Under the pieces are notes generated by a model that saw only the letters and a list, made by a program, of their open reading frames with translations, was not told the DNA's origin and searched no databases. Made by a program: the position numbers and the translations under genes. Source: Rotaria sordida (lineage: Eukaryota > Rotifera > Eurotatoria > Philodinida > Philodinidae). From it: DNA of 64,000 nucleotides. The number at the start of each line of letters is the position of its first letter. Within the stretch, counting starts at the first letter, position 1. Positions 53,101 to 64,000 of this stretch are shown here, in pieces. The stretch is taken from the NCBI GenBank assembly GCA_905250125.1, contig CAJNOL010001327.1, positions 1 through 64,000 of the forward strand, in the 5' to 3' direction.

Positions 53101-56100
53101 TATTTCAAAATTATTCTTTGTATTTGTTTAGAGTTCGTCATTCACTTGTACCATCAGCATTTCAATGTATATTTTCATATCTTGAAGATCCAGGTTTATT
53201 AAAAGATAAATATGGTATAAAAGAAAGAAAAACAAAAAAACATGATAATCAGAATTTTTCTGTTTCTTATATTAAAAGGTTTATGGACATTAATGACAGC
53301 TGTTGGAAGAAAAAGTTTTGCAATTTATGTTGATGAAATGAAAAAAATGGTAAGATTAACATGATAAAATTTCGAAATTTTAACTATATATATATATTCT
53401 TAGCCAAAAAGTCCTGAACGAAATAAAAATCTTGAAGTTCAATGCCAATTTTTTATGGTTAAACGAACACATGTTCGAGCTGAAGTACGCGAAGAAGCTA
53501 AACTTTATCTTTATTCATTATTATCAAAAAATGCGTATGAATTCTTATTTATATTTAACAAAAACAAAACAAATAATGTTAATCTTTGCCTTTGCTTTTT
53601 TTTTTGTCTAATAGATTTCCACATTTATTCTGTAATTCAGTTGTTATTGAAACATTAATGAATATTATTAATATATTATCTTATTCATTAAATGAAGATA
53701 ATTTACATAAAGTAACTGCACATCATCGTGTACCAAATACAAATTATACAATACAATTTGCTGATACACATGAAAAACGATTGGTTTGTTTAATTTCAAA
53801 AAAAAAAAAATATTAATTTTTCATAAGATTATTTTTATAATTAAATAGGAACTTTCTAATGCATTTGTGGATTTTGGTCGAACATTTATTGAACAAGCAT
53901 TAATGATGTCACCAACATTACTTAAATCATGTATTCAAGTAAGAATTAAAATAATAAATTGAAGAAAGAAAAAAAAAAAGAATTTTTCATTATTTTAGCA
54001 ATATATGCTTAAACTTGAACAAGGAAAAAAGATTTCAAATGCAGCTAGACAACATAAAGGTTTACATGTAAGTTTTTTTATTTTAATCAATAATTTTTAT
54101 TAATTATTTAATTAATTTTATTTTAGGTTATGTGGGAATATTTAAGTACTTATTCAAAAACAGCTGATGCAAATGTAAGTTTAAGTTTGTTTTTTGTGAA
54201 ACACAATCTAAAAGTTCTAGACGATTAAGTAAAAGGATAGTGAAGTGTGTCCGAAAATAGATAGCATAAAAAATCTCTCTTGTGATTAGCTAAAGCAACT
54301 ACATCGTATTTCATGTTTTAATCTCGCAGGGATTGTGCTAACAGTTTTTTTCTTTATTTTTTAATAAATAAAAGGCAACAACTGGAGGAAATAAATTATA
54401 TTATCGAACAGATTTTGCTGATTATATGGTATCATTAGGTGAACGATGTGCAGCAGTTGGTTTTGTAAGTAAAATCAAATGAATACAAAATAGAATAATG
54501 ATTTTTGATTATATTAGGTTGAAGGACTTGATCGTAGTGATTATCGAACAGCAATATTACAAGTAAAAGGACAAATGGAAACTGCTATTTATAATCGATT
54601 GAGTTCACTTGATAAATATAAATCATTACAACAACGTCGTCGTCGAATGTCAACTGTAGCACCTATTAGTGATAAAGGCATTGCACTTGATTTTGAAGAA
54701 CGAATTGCAATTTGTAAAAGAATTTTTTTTTGTTTTAGTTTTTAAATTAATGCTTTTGAATATTTTCTTTTTTTTTTTTGTTTAGTCGATAGTGATTTTC
54801 GAAATGGACTTTTCAAATTAACAGCAATGTTAATTCATTATGTTGATGATTCAGGTGAAAGTTTACAAAGAAATTTTGTTGTAATATGTTTGTAATTAAG
54901 TAAAAACATTGTTTTCAATCGTTCGATTAGCTTCAATAGAATAAGAATAGATGAAATTATAGTTGAGAATTTTTGTTTTTTCAAATAACTCTTCTTTATT
55001 TTTAAATTCATAATTAAATTTTGATATATTTATATAGTAAGTTCTTATTTCATGTTGATAAAGTTCTGATAGAACTAGAGAAAGTATCAGTCAATATTCT
55101 TATCTGATTTGTGAACTCAGTAGGCAGAAATTTAGCTGACAAGACAAGAAATCTCTAATCTCGAAAGAATCTTACAGTTCTTAAAAGCCATGTCTGATTC
55201 TTTTTCATCATAGAATACGATAATTTTTTGAATAATCTAGCAAGATTCTTGCGCTCTATTCTCATGATTAATATCGATCAGTTATAATATCGTTTTCACA
55301 AGAAAATAAAAAATCATTTATTTAACTGTTAACTTACTTTGTTTTATATAGCGAAGAAGTGCACTGCATCCAAAACTGCGAGATGAAGTTTTGATTACGA
55401 TTTACTTTATAAAATTAATAAATGAGATAATACAATGAACGGTATTTCATAAAGAATGAGTCTATTAAGGATTAAATTCCTTCTCTCAACTTTTCAGCGT
55501 TTGATGTGCATTCTTTTTTCAAAAAGTTCCAACAATAGAGTTTAACGGCTCGTACGCGAAAGGCGCGAGTGTTACACATCACTGTTGTAGAGCATGTTAA
55601 CTGTAAAATGTTCATTATAGAAACAAGCTGAAGAAGCATTTACAAGTAATTAATATAGACATATAGAAAAGAAAAACTGACTATCTATCTTTCAACTCTG
55701 TTAAGAATCTTTTTAACCTTCTATTTTATCGATATAGTGAATACTAATTTAAATATTTATATTCTAGAAGACAATGAACATGAACTACGTTTTACAGCAA
55801 TTGGTAGTACACCTAATGGAATCAATACACAAAAAGGTAACTGATAAAATTATCTATTCGATAGTTCATTATTATTTGCAAATTTTTATTTTAAGAAAAT
55901 GCACTTGATCGAGATATGGTTCATGCAATGACATGGCTTCCAATAAAAATGTTTACAACATCAGTAATGGAAGGAGCAGTTGATTGTTGGTGTTGGGCAA
56001 TAATAGGTCGACCTGAACTTGAATTATTAGTAAATAGATTACATAATGATTTTTTTTTGTTTTATGATGAAATTTATTTCAAATTTAAGATTGTTGAAGA

Positions 56101-59100
56101 AATTTATAAAGTTTGGGAAAAAATAATAAGTGATCGACATGGTCTTTATTCAATTGATAAACCAGAACCTTCACCACTTGCACCATCAGAAAAAGAAGAA
56201 TTAAAACCTAAACCACCATCTGTAAATCCACATCGAATATTTTTAAAAGTAATCAAATATTAATTTACATGCTTTTTTTTATTTTTATTTTTATTTTTCT
56301 TTAGTTTATTGAAGAACGTATATTTTTATGTATGCATAAAGCTGATATTGAAATGGAAATGCTTGTTGATTTATTACATAAATCACTTTCATTAATATTA
56401 GAAAATTCAAAAGCACCAATGACAAAACATGTTGGTGCTGTTGGTCTTCGATTTCGTTTTTTATATTTAGCTTTATATCTTGTACAAAGTGATTATTTAT
56501 CTGATGGTGTTAGTAAATTTTTACTTCGAGAAAAAATTTATCATACAGCATTTGATTATTTTACGTAAGTAAACAATTCAACAGAAAAAAAAACAAAATA
56601 AAGCATATTTTGTTTTTTTTACTAATAATAATTTATTAAAATTTCTTTAGTGTTCATCATCATTGTCCAACTCAAACACATAATGAATTAAGAAATGATA
56701 TTCGAACATTAATTCGATTTTTTTCATTAGTTCATGGTGAAAAGAAATTTTGTAATGATTCACCGATAACAAGTATATTTGTTTTTTTTCTTTTGTTAAA
56801 AAGAAAACGTTAAGTAAATTTTTTATTTATTTTAGTTAATGGTAGTAGTTCAATACCGAATGGTATTAATAATGAAACAATTGATGCTGCATCATTATAT
56901 GGTACAACAAAAAGTGGAACAACATCTGGATGGATTAATGCATTAGCTGGTAGTAGTGCTGGAGTTGTACAAGGTGTTGGTGGACAATCAACATTAAGTC
57001 GAAAATCTGGTAATGAAATAATAAATTATTAAGATTGAATTTTTCTATAATGAACTATCATATTAATAATATCAGAATGTATATAATCTATCGAGTAAAA
57101 GTCTTGACATATAATATTCATTCATTTTTCGGATAGCTGGTTAGAATCAGACTTTTTTGTTCTTTCTGAATATGTGTTCAACATTTCCATCTGACGAGTC
57201 AAATTCAATCACTATTATGCAAAAGTTCAAAATATTGATTATACAGAATACTATTTCGATCGAAATCTATCAAATTTAAAATGCGAAACAGTTTATAATA
57301 GATCAATTTGCTATATAACACGCGCTATTTACATTTGTATGACAAATTTTTATATACTTGTATATTTTTAAAAGTAGTTTTTGCAACTCATTTCGTACAG
57401 AATTCAATGCTCTAGAATAATATTGAGTTATTGCAAAATTTATCGATAGTTGTTGAATCTTAGCCCCCCGCAAGAAAAATCTGAAGATTCTAACTAATTG
57501 CTTCTGGCTCTAACAAGTTGTCTCAATTAGTGAATATATTGTACCAAGACTGCTCTATATTGAGTTTATAAGAAAGTCTGGGTAAGACTAGGAAGATTCC
57601 TAGAAGGGTTCGTGTCAGTGTGTCTCTGAAGTCGAGTTATGATCGTTTTATTGAATTTTCGATAAATATCTAGAGCTGAGTAGAAAATTCAGGAAAACGA
57701 TCATAACTCGGCTCGAGAGGCCCATCAACAGGAACGTTTTTAGGAATCTTTCTAGTCTTACCGAAACTTCCTTGTGAACTCAATATGAGTTCAAACGATG
57801 GGTATCAATTCGAGTAGTTTTCTTGAAATGAAAAAACATTCTTGAAATTCTTCGATATTGATTGATTTTGTATTTATTTTAGGTACATCAGCAAAAAATA
57901 CTGATAGAAGTAATGATGCACAAATATTATCTCGAGATTTACTTAAAAAACGTAATCTTCTTTTAACATTACTTGTAAGTTAAATAAATCTTTTATTAAA
58001 TTAACTACAAAAATCTTAAATTTTCTTAAGGCTTATGAAATTGAACGTTTAGAAACATTTCATAATCCATTAGGACGTCCAGAACTTCAATTTGATCAAG
58101 ATACACAATCAACATATACAAATTGGAAATTATATGATATGAATGGAATTACTAATAAAGCTTGGCACGAATATGGACGTTTAGCTTGGTTTATTTCACC
58201 TGATTTAGCTATTAGTCTTTATTATACGTACGTTTATTTAAATTTTTAATCTTTTTTTTTTTTTTTTGAAAACATTTTATTTGACTTTAGTGTTCCAAAA
58301 GAATCTTTACGTCTTGAAATTCAACGTCTAGTTAGATCATATCCTTTGCAAGTTCGTCATATACCAGAAGCACTTAGTATATTTACATTAACCTCAGATA
58401 ATGATCGACAATGTGAAGTAATAAATTTAAAAAGAAAAAAAGAAAATAACCATACACAATTCTTTTATTGTTTATTTGTAATTTTAGACATCTCATATAT
58501 TAACTTGGGCTCCAATTAATCCTGTTGCTGCACTATCCTATTTTGCTAGTGCACGTCTTAATCAAGTTGCAAATTCTTATACAATTCAATTTGCTTCACG
58601 AATGTTATATACAACAAAATCTGAAGCACTTATTTTATATATTCCTCAATTAGTACAAGCTGTTCGTTATGATGAAGTATATTCAAAAAAAATAAAAACT
58701 AATAATAATGATAATTGAATTAATATAAATTATTTTCTATTTAGATGGGTTTTGTACGTTGTTTAATCTTAGCATTATCGAAAAAATCAAATTTATTAGC
58801 ACATCAACTTATATGGAATATTCGAACAAATACATATAAAAATGAAGATACACCTGATCAGGAAATGCAAGCTAAATTAGAACCAATAGCTCGACAAATT
58901 GAAATTGATTTTACACATGATGCAAGAAATTTTTATGAACGTGTTTTTGCTTTTTCCAATCGACTTACTAAAGTATCTGATACAATTAAAAGTTATCCAA
59001 AAGGAAATTCACGTAAAGAAGGTAAAATTAAATAAAATAAGCTCTAAGGAAAAGTATTTTGTTTCTTCGGGACGATTATGCAATTCTAATTAGAAAATTT

Positions 59101-62100
59101 CATCGAGAGTATCAAAGTACGGTTCGATTGGATCCGAAAATTTTTGGACTGGATCGAATAGATGTTTTTAGCAAACAAATATCGATAAACTAGGGATTTT
59201 ACTAAGAAAAATACTTACTAGAAAAGAATAGTAATTTTAATTTAAAATAATAGTATTTTGCTCAAAAATTGGACTTTACGTGCTGATATTGAATTAGAAT
59301 CCACTGGATTTCGAAAAAAAGGCTTTTACAAAATTCATAGCCTTCTATCACACCTCGTGAAATTTTTCTTATAGTTAGCCTTCTAATATAAGATAGCTTT
59401 ATGTTCTCTGAGGAGATTTACAACATTCATACAAGAATAAATATAAAGTTCTTCTCTTCGCGAAGAACTGTTTCGAACTTCTACGAAGCGAAATACATCG
59501 TTCTTAACACAATTATACGAACTCCGAAAAACCTAATCTTTAAGAAAAGGTCTTCCTTGCGGCTCAATGCTAATAATCAGTATTAAAACATAATTTTTGT
59601 CTTTCTGTTAAAAACAAATATTCTAAATTATGCCACAAATATTCAATGATTTTTGTATATGAGGAAAGTTATAGGTATATTACCAAGTAACGGTAACACA
59701 TAACGAAACTTGAAACTTTAAGCAGTTTTTCGAAATTTGTGATAGAGATTCTGATTCTTTGACTCCGAATACCTTTGATTAAACTTTATAAGAAATCACT
59801 ACTTTCGAAACATAGCCTTTTCATGATAAATTCGCAAATTTTTTGCGTTACCATTACTAAGTAACGCAAGGGTAGCTCACTACTAGATTTTTATAAAATA
59901 TGAGAACACTAAACTGAATCTGTTCATTTAAATATGTAAAGAATTTCTCTCTTATACTACTCTATAAATAAAAATTCTTGTCGTATGATACACTAATTGA
60001 AATTGTTTGTTTTGTTTTTTCTAATTAGCTTGTCTACAAGAATTACGAACAATTGGTAGTGAAGTACCACCTGGTGTTTATCTACCATCAAATCCTGAAG
60101 CAATTGTTATTTCTTTAATACCAGAAAGTGGAGCACCAATGCAAAGGTAAAACATATATTAACTTAAAAAGAAATTGACTATAATTATAAAAAACAATAA
60201 ATTGAATTCTAGCGCGGCTAAAGCACCATATCGTGCAACATTTCGTGTTCAAACTGTTGGTATTGAACAAGTTGAACGTTGTGCTGATCCTGATTATGAA
60301 TTAATGCAAGATTTTAGTAATCAATATTCTCAAATGGCTATTTTTAAAGTTGGCGATGATGTTCGACAGGTAGAATTATTTCGATTCTATTTTCATTTAC
60401 AAAAAAAACCTACTGTTTTTTCTTTTTATTTCAAAAACAAAAAGGATATTTTGGCTTTACAATTAATGCGTCTTTTTCAAAATATATTTGAACAAGAAGG
60501 TTTAGAATTATATTTATATACATATCGTGTTATTGCTACAAGTCCTGGTGTAAGTATTTAATTAATTAATAATTATTTTCAAACGACAAAAAAAAAAAAT
60601 TATTTATAATAGTGTGGTGTTATTGAATGTGTACCAAATTCTCGTTCACGTGAAGATATTGGTAGAAATACAGAAGTTGGTTTATTTGAATATTTTCGAC
60701 ATGTTTACGGAAAAGATGATTCAATTAAATTTCAAAAAGTAAAATTAAACAGAAAAAAAAGAAGAAAATTTATAAAAATCGATTTCTTTTTTTTTGCATT
60801 GAAGGCACGTCGAAATTTTGTTATGAGTATGGCAGCATACTCAATAGCACTTTTTATGCTTCAAATAAAAGATCGTCATAATGGAAATATTATGTTTGTT
60901 TTAATAATAAATTTTCTTGTATTTTATATAGATTTTATTTATTTAGGATTGATGATGAAGGACATATTGTTCATATTGGTTTGTTTTTACGACAATATGT
61001 TTATATTATAAATAATAATTCTTTGTTTTTTTTTCGTTATATAGATTTTGGTTTTATGTTTGAATCATCACCTGGTGGTAATATGCGCTTTGAGCCAGAT
61101 ATTAAATTAACTGCAGAAATGATTCTTATTATGGGTGATCTTACTGCTCCAGCTTTTCAATGGTTTAAAGAATTATGTATTAAAGGTTATTTAGCTTTAA
61201 GGTAAAAATTAATTTTTATCATATAATAATTCAAATTTCATTAGGAGATTATCGTTCTTGGAAAAGAATTGCTTTGATTGAGAAGTTAGTAAATACTAAT
61301 ATTTTCTTTTCATGCGTAAGAATTATTTAGAATAAGATGGATAAAAGACAATGCAAAGTAATCAAACAGTATTCATAAAGACTTATAGCAAATTATTGTC
61401 AGTAATGTTTTAAATTGATATTATTGGTTAGCTCAGAGAGTTAGAAAATTTTTCTCAATCAGGATACAGTTCCAAAAAATTACATCCGATATCGTTAAAT
61501 CATCCGATAGATACAAAAATTCTTAAATCTATATTGAGAAATCTTCATTTTTTTCATTCCTAAGATTAAATATTTCAATATATATGTATAATATTGTTTT
61601 GTTTAAGTACTGAAATATATGGCGTTTTTAATCTTAATAATTCAATAGTGAAAATTTGTCAAAATAGATTTAACAATTTCGATTCTCCGTCATATTTTAG
61701 AAACCGTCGAAATTTAGCTGTGAGTTTGAATCCATAAAAACGTGGAATTACAGCTCTCTAATACGAAAAAAGCTTACCTTGTACTCATCTAAATCATGAT
61801 AATCTCTTCTCATAGATTGTAATAAGACTAGGGGTGGGAAGTTACCGTTACCCGGGAGTTACGTTACCGGGTAACTAGTAACTTTTGAGTTACTAGTTAC
61901 CGAGTAACTAGTAACGCCGGAGTTACCAGTTACCAGGTAACTAGTAACTTCGAAGTTACTAGTTACTTTTTGTAGGTAACTTGTCTAAAAAGTCGAGATA
62001 TCGCTTCCTAATGACTGAATATCATCTATTCATCACTCAATTAAATTACGAGTTACTTGGTAACTAGTAACTCCTATGTGCGTTACTAGTTACTCGGTAA

Positions 62101-62620
62101 CTCGTGAGCTGAATAAGTACTGTAATGATGGTATTCACTCATTAGGAAGCGATATCTCCACTTTTTAGACAAGTTACCTACCAAAAGTAACTAGTAACTC
62201 CGAAGTTACTAGTTACCTGGTAACTGGTAACTCCGACGTTACTAGTTACTCGGTAACTAGTAACTTGCGAGTTACTAGTTACTTGGTAACGTAACGGTAA
62301 CTTCCCACCCCTAAATAAGACTTGATTTCATAATTCTAAAGAATAACATTTTACATAAAAAATACTGATAAAATATAATTTTTTTAATTTTCAGACCATA
62401 TCGTCATCATTTTATAACTCTTGTTGCATTAATGCTTGATACTGGTTTACCATGTTTTCGTGGTCATACATTAGAACAATTAAATGCTCGTTTAAAACCT
62501 GATACAAGTGAAGCTGATGCAGCTCGTTATATGCATGAAGTAATCAATCGATGTGCACATAGTTTAAGAACACGTCTATATGATTATATTCAATATCAAC
62601 AAAATTCAATACCTTATTAA
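41104..62620 (+). CDS. PI4KA: Phosphatidylinositol 4-kinase alpha (PI4KA)
   Basis: PI4KA makes PI4P at the plasma membrane from phosphatidylinositol, in complex with TTC7, FAM126 and EFR3. I trace 49 exons totalling 2,272 codons (human about 2,100 aa). Key exons are 41104-41199, 41271-41414, 42351-42653, 44788-44959, 47821-48059, 52079-52369, 54518-54713, 55896-56029, 56090-56248, 56305-56564, 58031-58227, 58745-59021, 60213-60369, 60805-60893, 60947-60978, 61045-61201 and 62395-62620. All junctions close in frame. The helical solenoid shows PI4KA blocks such as [40 protein letters not shown] and [13 protein letters not shown]. The C-terminal lipid-kinase domain has [38 protein letters not shown], the catalytic DRHNGN (about 2127-2132) and [13 protein letters not shown] (DFG about 2145). 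It ends [13 protein letters not shown], the family's typical terminus. Kinase motifs are intact. A possible AATAAA overlaps the stop codon (62619-62624). Confidence 0.96.
42654..44787. other. PI4KA intron 7 (2.1 kb), nothing recognised
   Basis: The longest PI4KA intron. Contains a (TA)n run at about 43080-43100. Short ORFs have no support and the flanking exons join in phase 2. Confidence 0.5.
45711..47654. other. PI4KA intron 11 (1.9 kb)
   Basis: AT-rich. Contains a TA run near 45790-45806 and scattered short inverted repeats (for example ATAGAGAATTTTATTCTCTA at 46615-46634). No ORF of substance. Confidence 0.45.
48230..49832. other. PI4KA intron 14 (1.6 kb)
   Basis: A short TTTTG tandem repeat lies at about 48330-48353. 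The ORF at 48281-48499 has no splice compatibility with the flanking exons, which already join in phase 2. Nothing else is visible. Confidence 0.45.
50579..51844. other. PI4KA intron 17 (1.3 kb), nothing recognised
   Basis: AT-rich intron sequence with no repeat or ORF I would support. Confidence 0.45.
52370..52929. other. PI4KA intron 19 (560 bp), nothing recognised
   Basis: Intron sequence with poly-A/T tracts only. Confidence 0.45.
54264..54345. repeat. Short dispersed repeat, copy 2 (PI4KA intron)
   Basis: Related to 26065-26155, again just upstream of an acceptor (54374). Shared elements include GTGATTAGC/ATGATTAGC, ACTACATCG/GCTACATTG and GATTGTGCTAACAG/AATTGTGCTAATAG. Confidence 0.5.
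54855..55767. other. PI4KA intron 30 (0.9 kb), nothing recognised
   Basis: AT-rich. A small more GC-rich patch at about 55540-55600 has no ORF. Confidence 0.45.
57510..57825. repeat. Foldback element in PI4KA intron 36
   Basis: An imperfect palindrome of about 300 bp. TCGAGTTATGATCGTTTT pairs with AAAACGATCATAACTCGG, GTAAGACTAGGAAGATTCCT pairs with AGGAATCTTTCTAGTCTTAC, and TATTGAGTTTATAAG pairs with TTGTGAACTCAATA. The outer right end (AGTTCAAACGATGGGTATCA) and the ATAACTCGGC inner motif are shared with element B at 33338-33937, so both belong to one family. Confidence 0.72.
59022..60028. other. PI4KA intron 41 (1 kb)
   Basis: No gene. Two short blocks, around 59676-59699 (TTACCAAGTAACGGTAACAC) and 59847-59870 (GCGTTACCATTACTAAGTAACGC), carry GTTAC units like the palindromic element at 61829-62313 and may be remnants of a relative. 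Confidence 0.45.
61829..62313. mobile_element. hAT-like palindromic MITE built from GTTAC units
   Basis: A 485-bp non-coding element inside PI4KA intron 48. It starts TAGGGGTGGGAAGTTACCGT and ends ACGGTAACTTCCCACCCCTA, apart from tiny differences a full inverted repeat. It is flanked by a perfect 8-bp direct repeat, AATAAGAC at 61821-61828 and 62314-62321. An 8-bp duplication and GGGGTGGG-type ends are typical of the hAT superfamily. The interior is a mosaic of GAGTTACTAGTTAC and GGTAACTAGTAAC units that are themselves palindromic. The outer arms pair over about 170 bp (61829-62000 with 62140-62313). A second nested palindrome is near 62041-62105. No ORF, so it depends on a transposase elsewhere. 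Confidence 0.9.
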
Positions 62621-63081
62621 TAAAAAGAAGAAAGCTTTCTTTCTTTCACTATATATCTTTATTTCAATTCTATTTACGGTGTTTTATGTTTTTATTTTCT
62701 GTGCAATTTAGGCAATCTCGCATTAATTTATATTCAATCTATCTCTGTATTTCTTTTTACATGAGCATGAAAGTATATTTTTTTTCTTGTGTTTAGAACC
62801 AAGATAGAGCGATGCGCTCTTCCCTTCAACCCATTTGTTTGTTGTGTCTAGTCTATCTTTTTTTCTCATTTCTTTGTGTAATAGCAATTTATTTTTATTT
62901 TCGATTTTTGTGTATGTGTATACAAATGAAAAAGAAAAAAAAACAAACAGATGTGTATTAACATTCAATTGTCATATTCTTCTTCTTCTTCTTCTTCTTT
63001 TTTCCTTTTTTTTTTTTTTTATCGTAAATGATATTTATTTATGTTTGCATTTAGTTAGATCAAAATATCAATTTATTTTAG
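62621..63081 (+). promoter_or_regulatory. Short PI4KA-MAU2 intergenic region with acceptor abutting the MAU2 ATG
   Basis: Only 461 bp separate the PI4KA stop from the MAU2 start on the same strand. It includes a TTC repeat and poly-T (about 62979-63020) and ends ATTTATTTTAG immediately before the ATG at 63082. An acceptor directly abutting a start codon means either a 5'UTR intron or addition of a trans-spliced leader, known in rotifers. Confidence 0.5.
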
Positions 63082-63962
63082 ATGGCTGATCCTGTTTATT
63101 TAGCTTTGCTTGGATCAGCAGAATATTTTCGAACAAGTACACCACCAAATTATCGTTTAGCTATTCAATGTTTACAAGCTATTTTAACAATAAGATTACC
63201 ACCATTAATTGAAGCAAAAGTTCATTTATTTTTGGGAAGATTATATACACAACATACAACAAATATTGATATGGCATCGATGCATCTTGATAAAGCTGTT
63301 TGTTTTGTTTTGTTTTTTCTTGATTATCTATAATTTTAATATATTAATATTTTGTTCTATTTTTTGTTTTTTCAAGTGTCATTTAGCTCAAATGCCGGAT
63401 GATATAAAACTTGAAAGTCTTTGTTTATTAGCAAAAATTTATTTAAATCAAAATCAATTTGCATCATCAATAACATTACTTCAACAAGCATATGATCTTT
63501 CATCTCAACAACCATATTGGCATTGTAGAATTATATTTCAAATAATTGTAAAATATATAAGATTAAAATTTATACATATATATTAAACATTTGTTATTGT
63601 TATTTTTAATTTTAGAATATTTATCATTCTCAAGAAGATTATAATACATCAATTTATTATACTGATCGTGGAATTGAATTTTGTGTGAGAATTAATGCTT
63701 TATTTTGTCAAATTCTTTTTCAACTTACGAAAGCAATGGTAATAGATTTTAGTTAAAATAAAGATTTAAAAAATTAAAGTTTTTATTTTTTTTTGTTTTT
63801 TAGTTACGATTATCATTAAAAGATTATATAGATGCACAAAATTTATTAAAACCATGTTTAGATAGAATTAATGCATTACAAGGCAATTTTTCACATATTG
63901 AAACATTAAGAATTTTTTATTTGGTTTTACATATTTCATGTTCTTGTTTTGGACTTGGTCAA
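63082..63962 (+). CDS. MAU2: MAU2 / SCC4 cohesin loading factor (partial, first four exons)
   Basis: MAU2 is a tetratricopeptide-repeat protein that binds NIPBL (SCC2) and loads cohesin on chromatin. Exons 63082-63297, 63377-63547, 63616-63738 and 63804-63962 give the first 223 residues in one frame. The last ends at a GTATGT donor, and the gene continues past the right edge. Matching blocks are YLALLGSAEYFRTSTPPNYR with LAIQCLQAIL (family YLALLGxAExFRTSxPP), the helical HLFLGRLYTQHT...ASMHLDKA repeat, CLLAKIYLNQNQFASSITLL, and QQPYWHCRIIFQI (family QTPYWHCRLLFQL). The protein lacks the Ala/Gln-rich leader of the human protein and starts directly at the conserved region. The start is the ATG right after a splice acceptor. 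Confidence 0.93.
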
Positions 63963-64000
63963 GTATGTTATTTTAAATAGAAATGATATATTAAGATAAA

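Noticed and set aside
62723..63089. ORFs on both strands between PI4KA and MAU2
   Set aside because: Driven by poly-T and TTC repeats; the plus one merely runs into the MAU2 start out of frame.

Overview
The window is eukaryotic nuclear DNA, about three-quarters A+T. It has compact multi-exon genes, many introns of 50-80 nt, GT-AG splice sites and T-rich tracts before the acceptors. The gene set is animal (TMCC, ENKD1, COMMD5, TTLL4, TANGO6, PI4KA, MAU2 and a family A GPCR). The AT-rich codon use, tiny introns, single-exon peptide-type GPCR and splice acceptors lying almost on start codons fit a rotifer, most likely a bdelloid such as Rotaria or Adineta. That assignment is an inference. I built the exon models by hand; every assigned intron restores one open frame, and the resulting protein lengths are close to those of the families.

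Layout. 70-6134 (-): 5' part of a TMCC-family gene with two alternative first exons; its C-terminal half is beyond the left edge. 8258-10537 (+): ENKD1, complete in 8 exons. 12394-12927 (+): an orphan cysteine-rich, probably membrane-anchored protein. 13691-14747 (-): COMMD5, complete in 7 exons. 16675-19085 (+): seven exons of a long disordered Q/N/S/T-rich protein, probably the N-terminus of the tubulin glutamylase TTLL4. The TTLL4 acidic region and catalytic domain follow a 100-N assembly gap (22466-22565) at 22566-27237. 27470-29502: a decayed Tc1/mariner-type transposon with roughly 230-bp inverted repeats. 30817-37729 (+): TANGO6/TMCO7, 6 exons. 37792-38949 (-): a single-exon rhodopsin-family GPCR, tail to tail with TANGO6. 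41104-62620 (+): PI4KA, 49 exons and about 2,271 aa, with the full PI4-kinase catalytic domain. 63082-63962 (+): first four exons of the cohesin loader MAU2/SCC4, running off the right edge.

Accessory DNA sits mostly in the few long introns. These include several foldback (giant palindrome) elements, one of them a 485-bp hAT-like MITE made of GTTAC units with a perfect 8-bp target-site duplication inside PI4KA. There is also a short dispersed repeat shared by introns of TTLL4 and PI4KA. No tRNA, rRNA, CRISPR or prokaryotic feature was seen. The genes do not form one pathway, although TMCC, ENKD1 and TTLL4 all relate to microtubules, centrosomes or ER contacts. I see no clearly novel multi-gene system; the most unusual content is the palindromic elements, the alternative TMCC starts and the orphan cysteine-rich gene.
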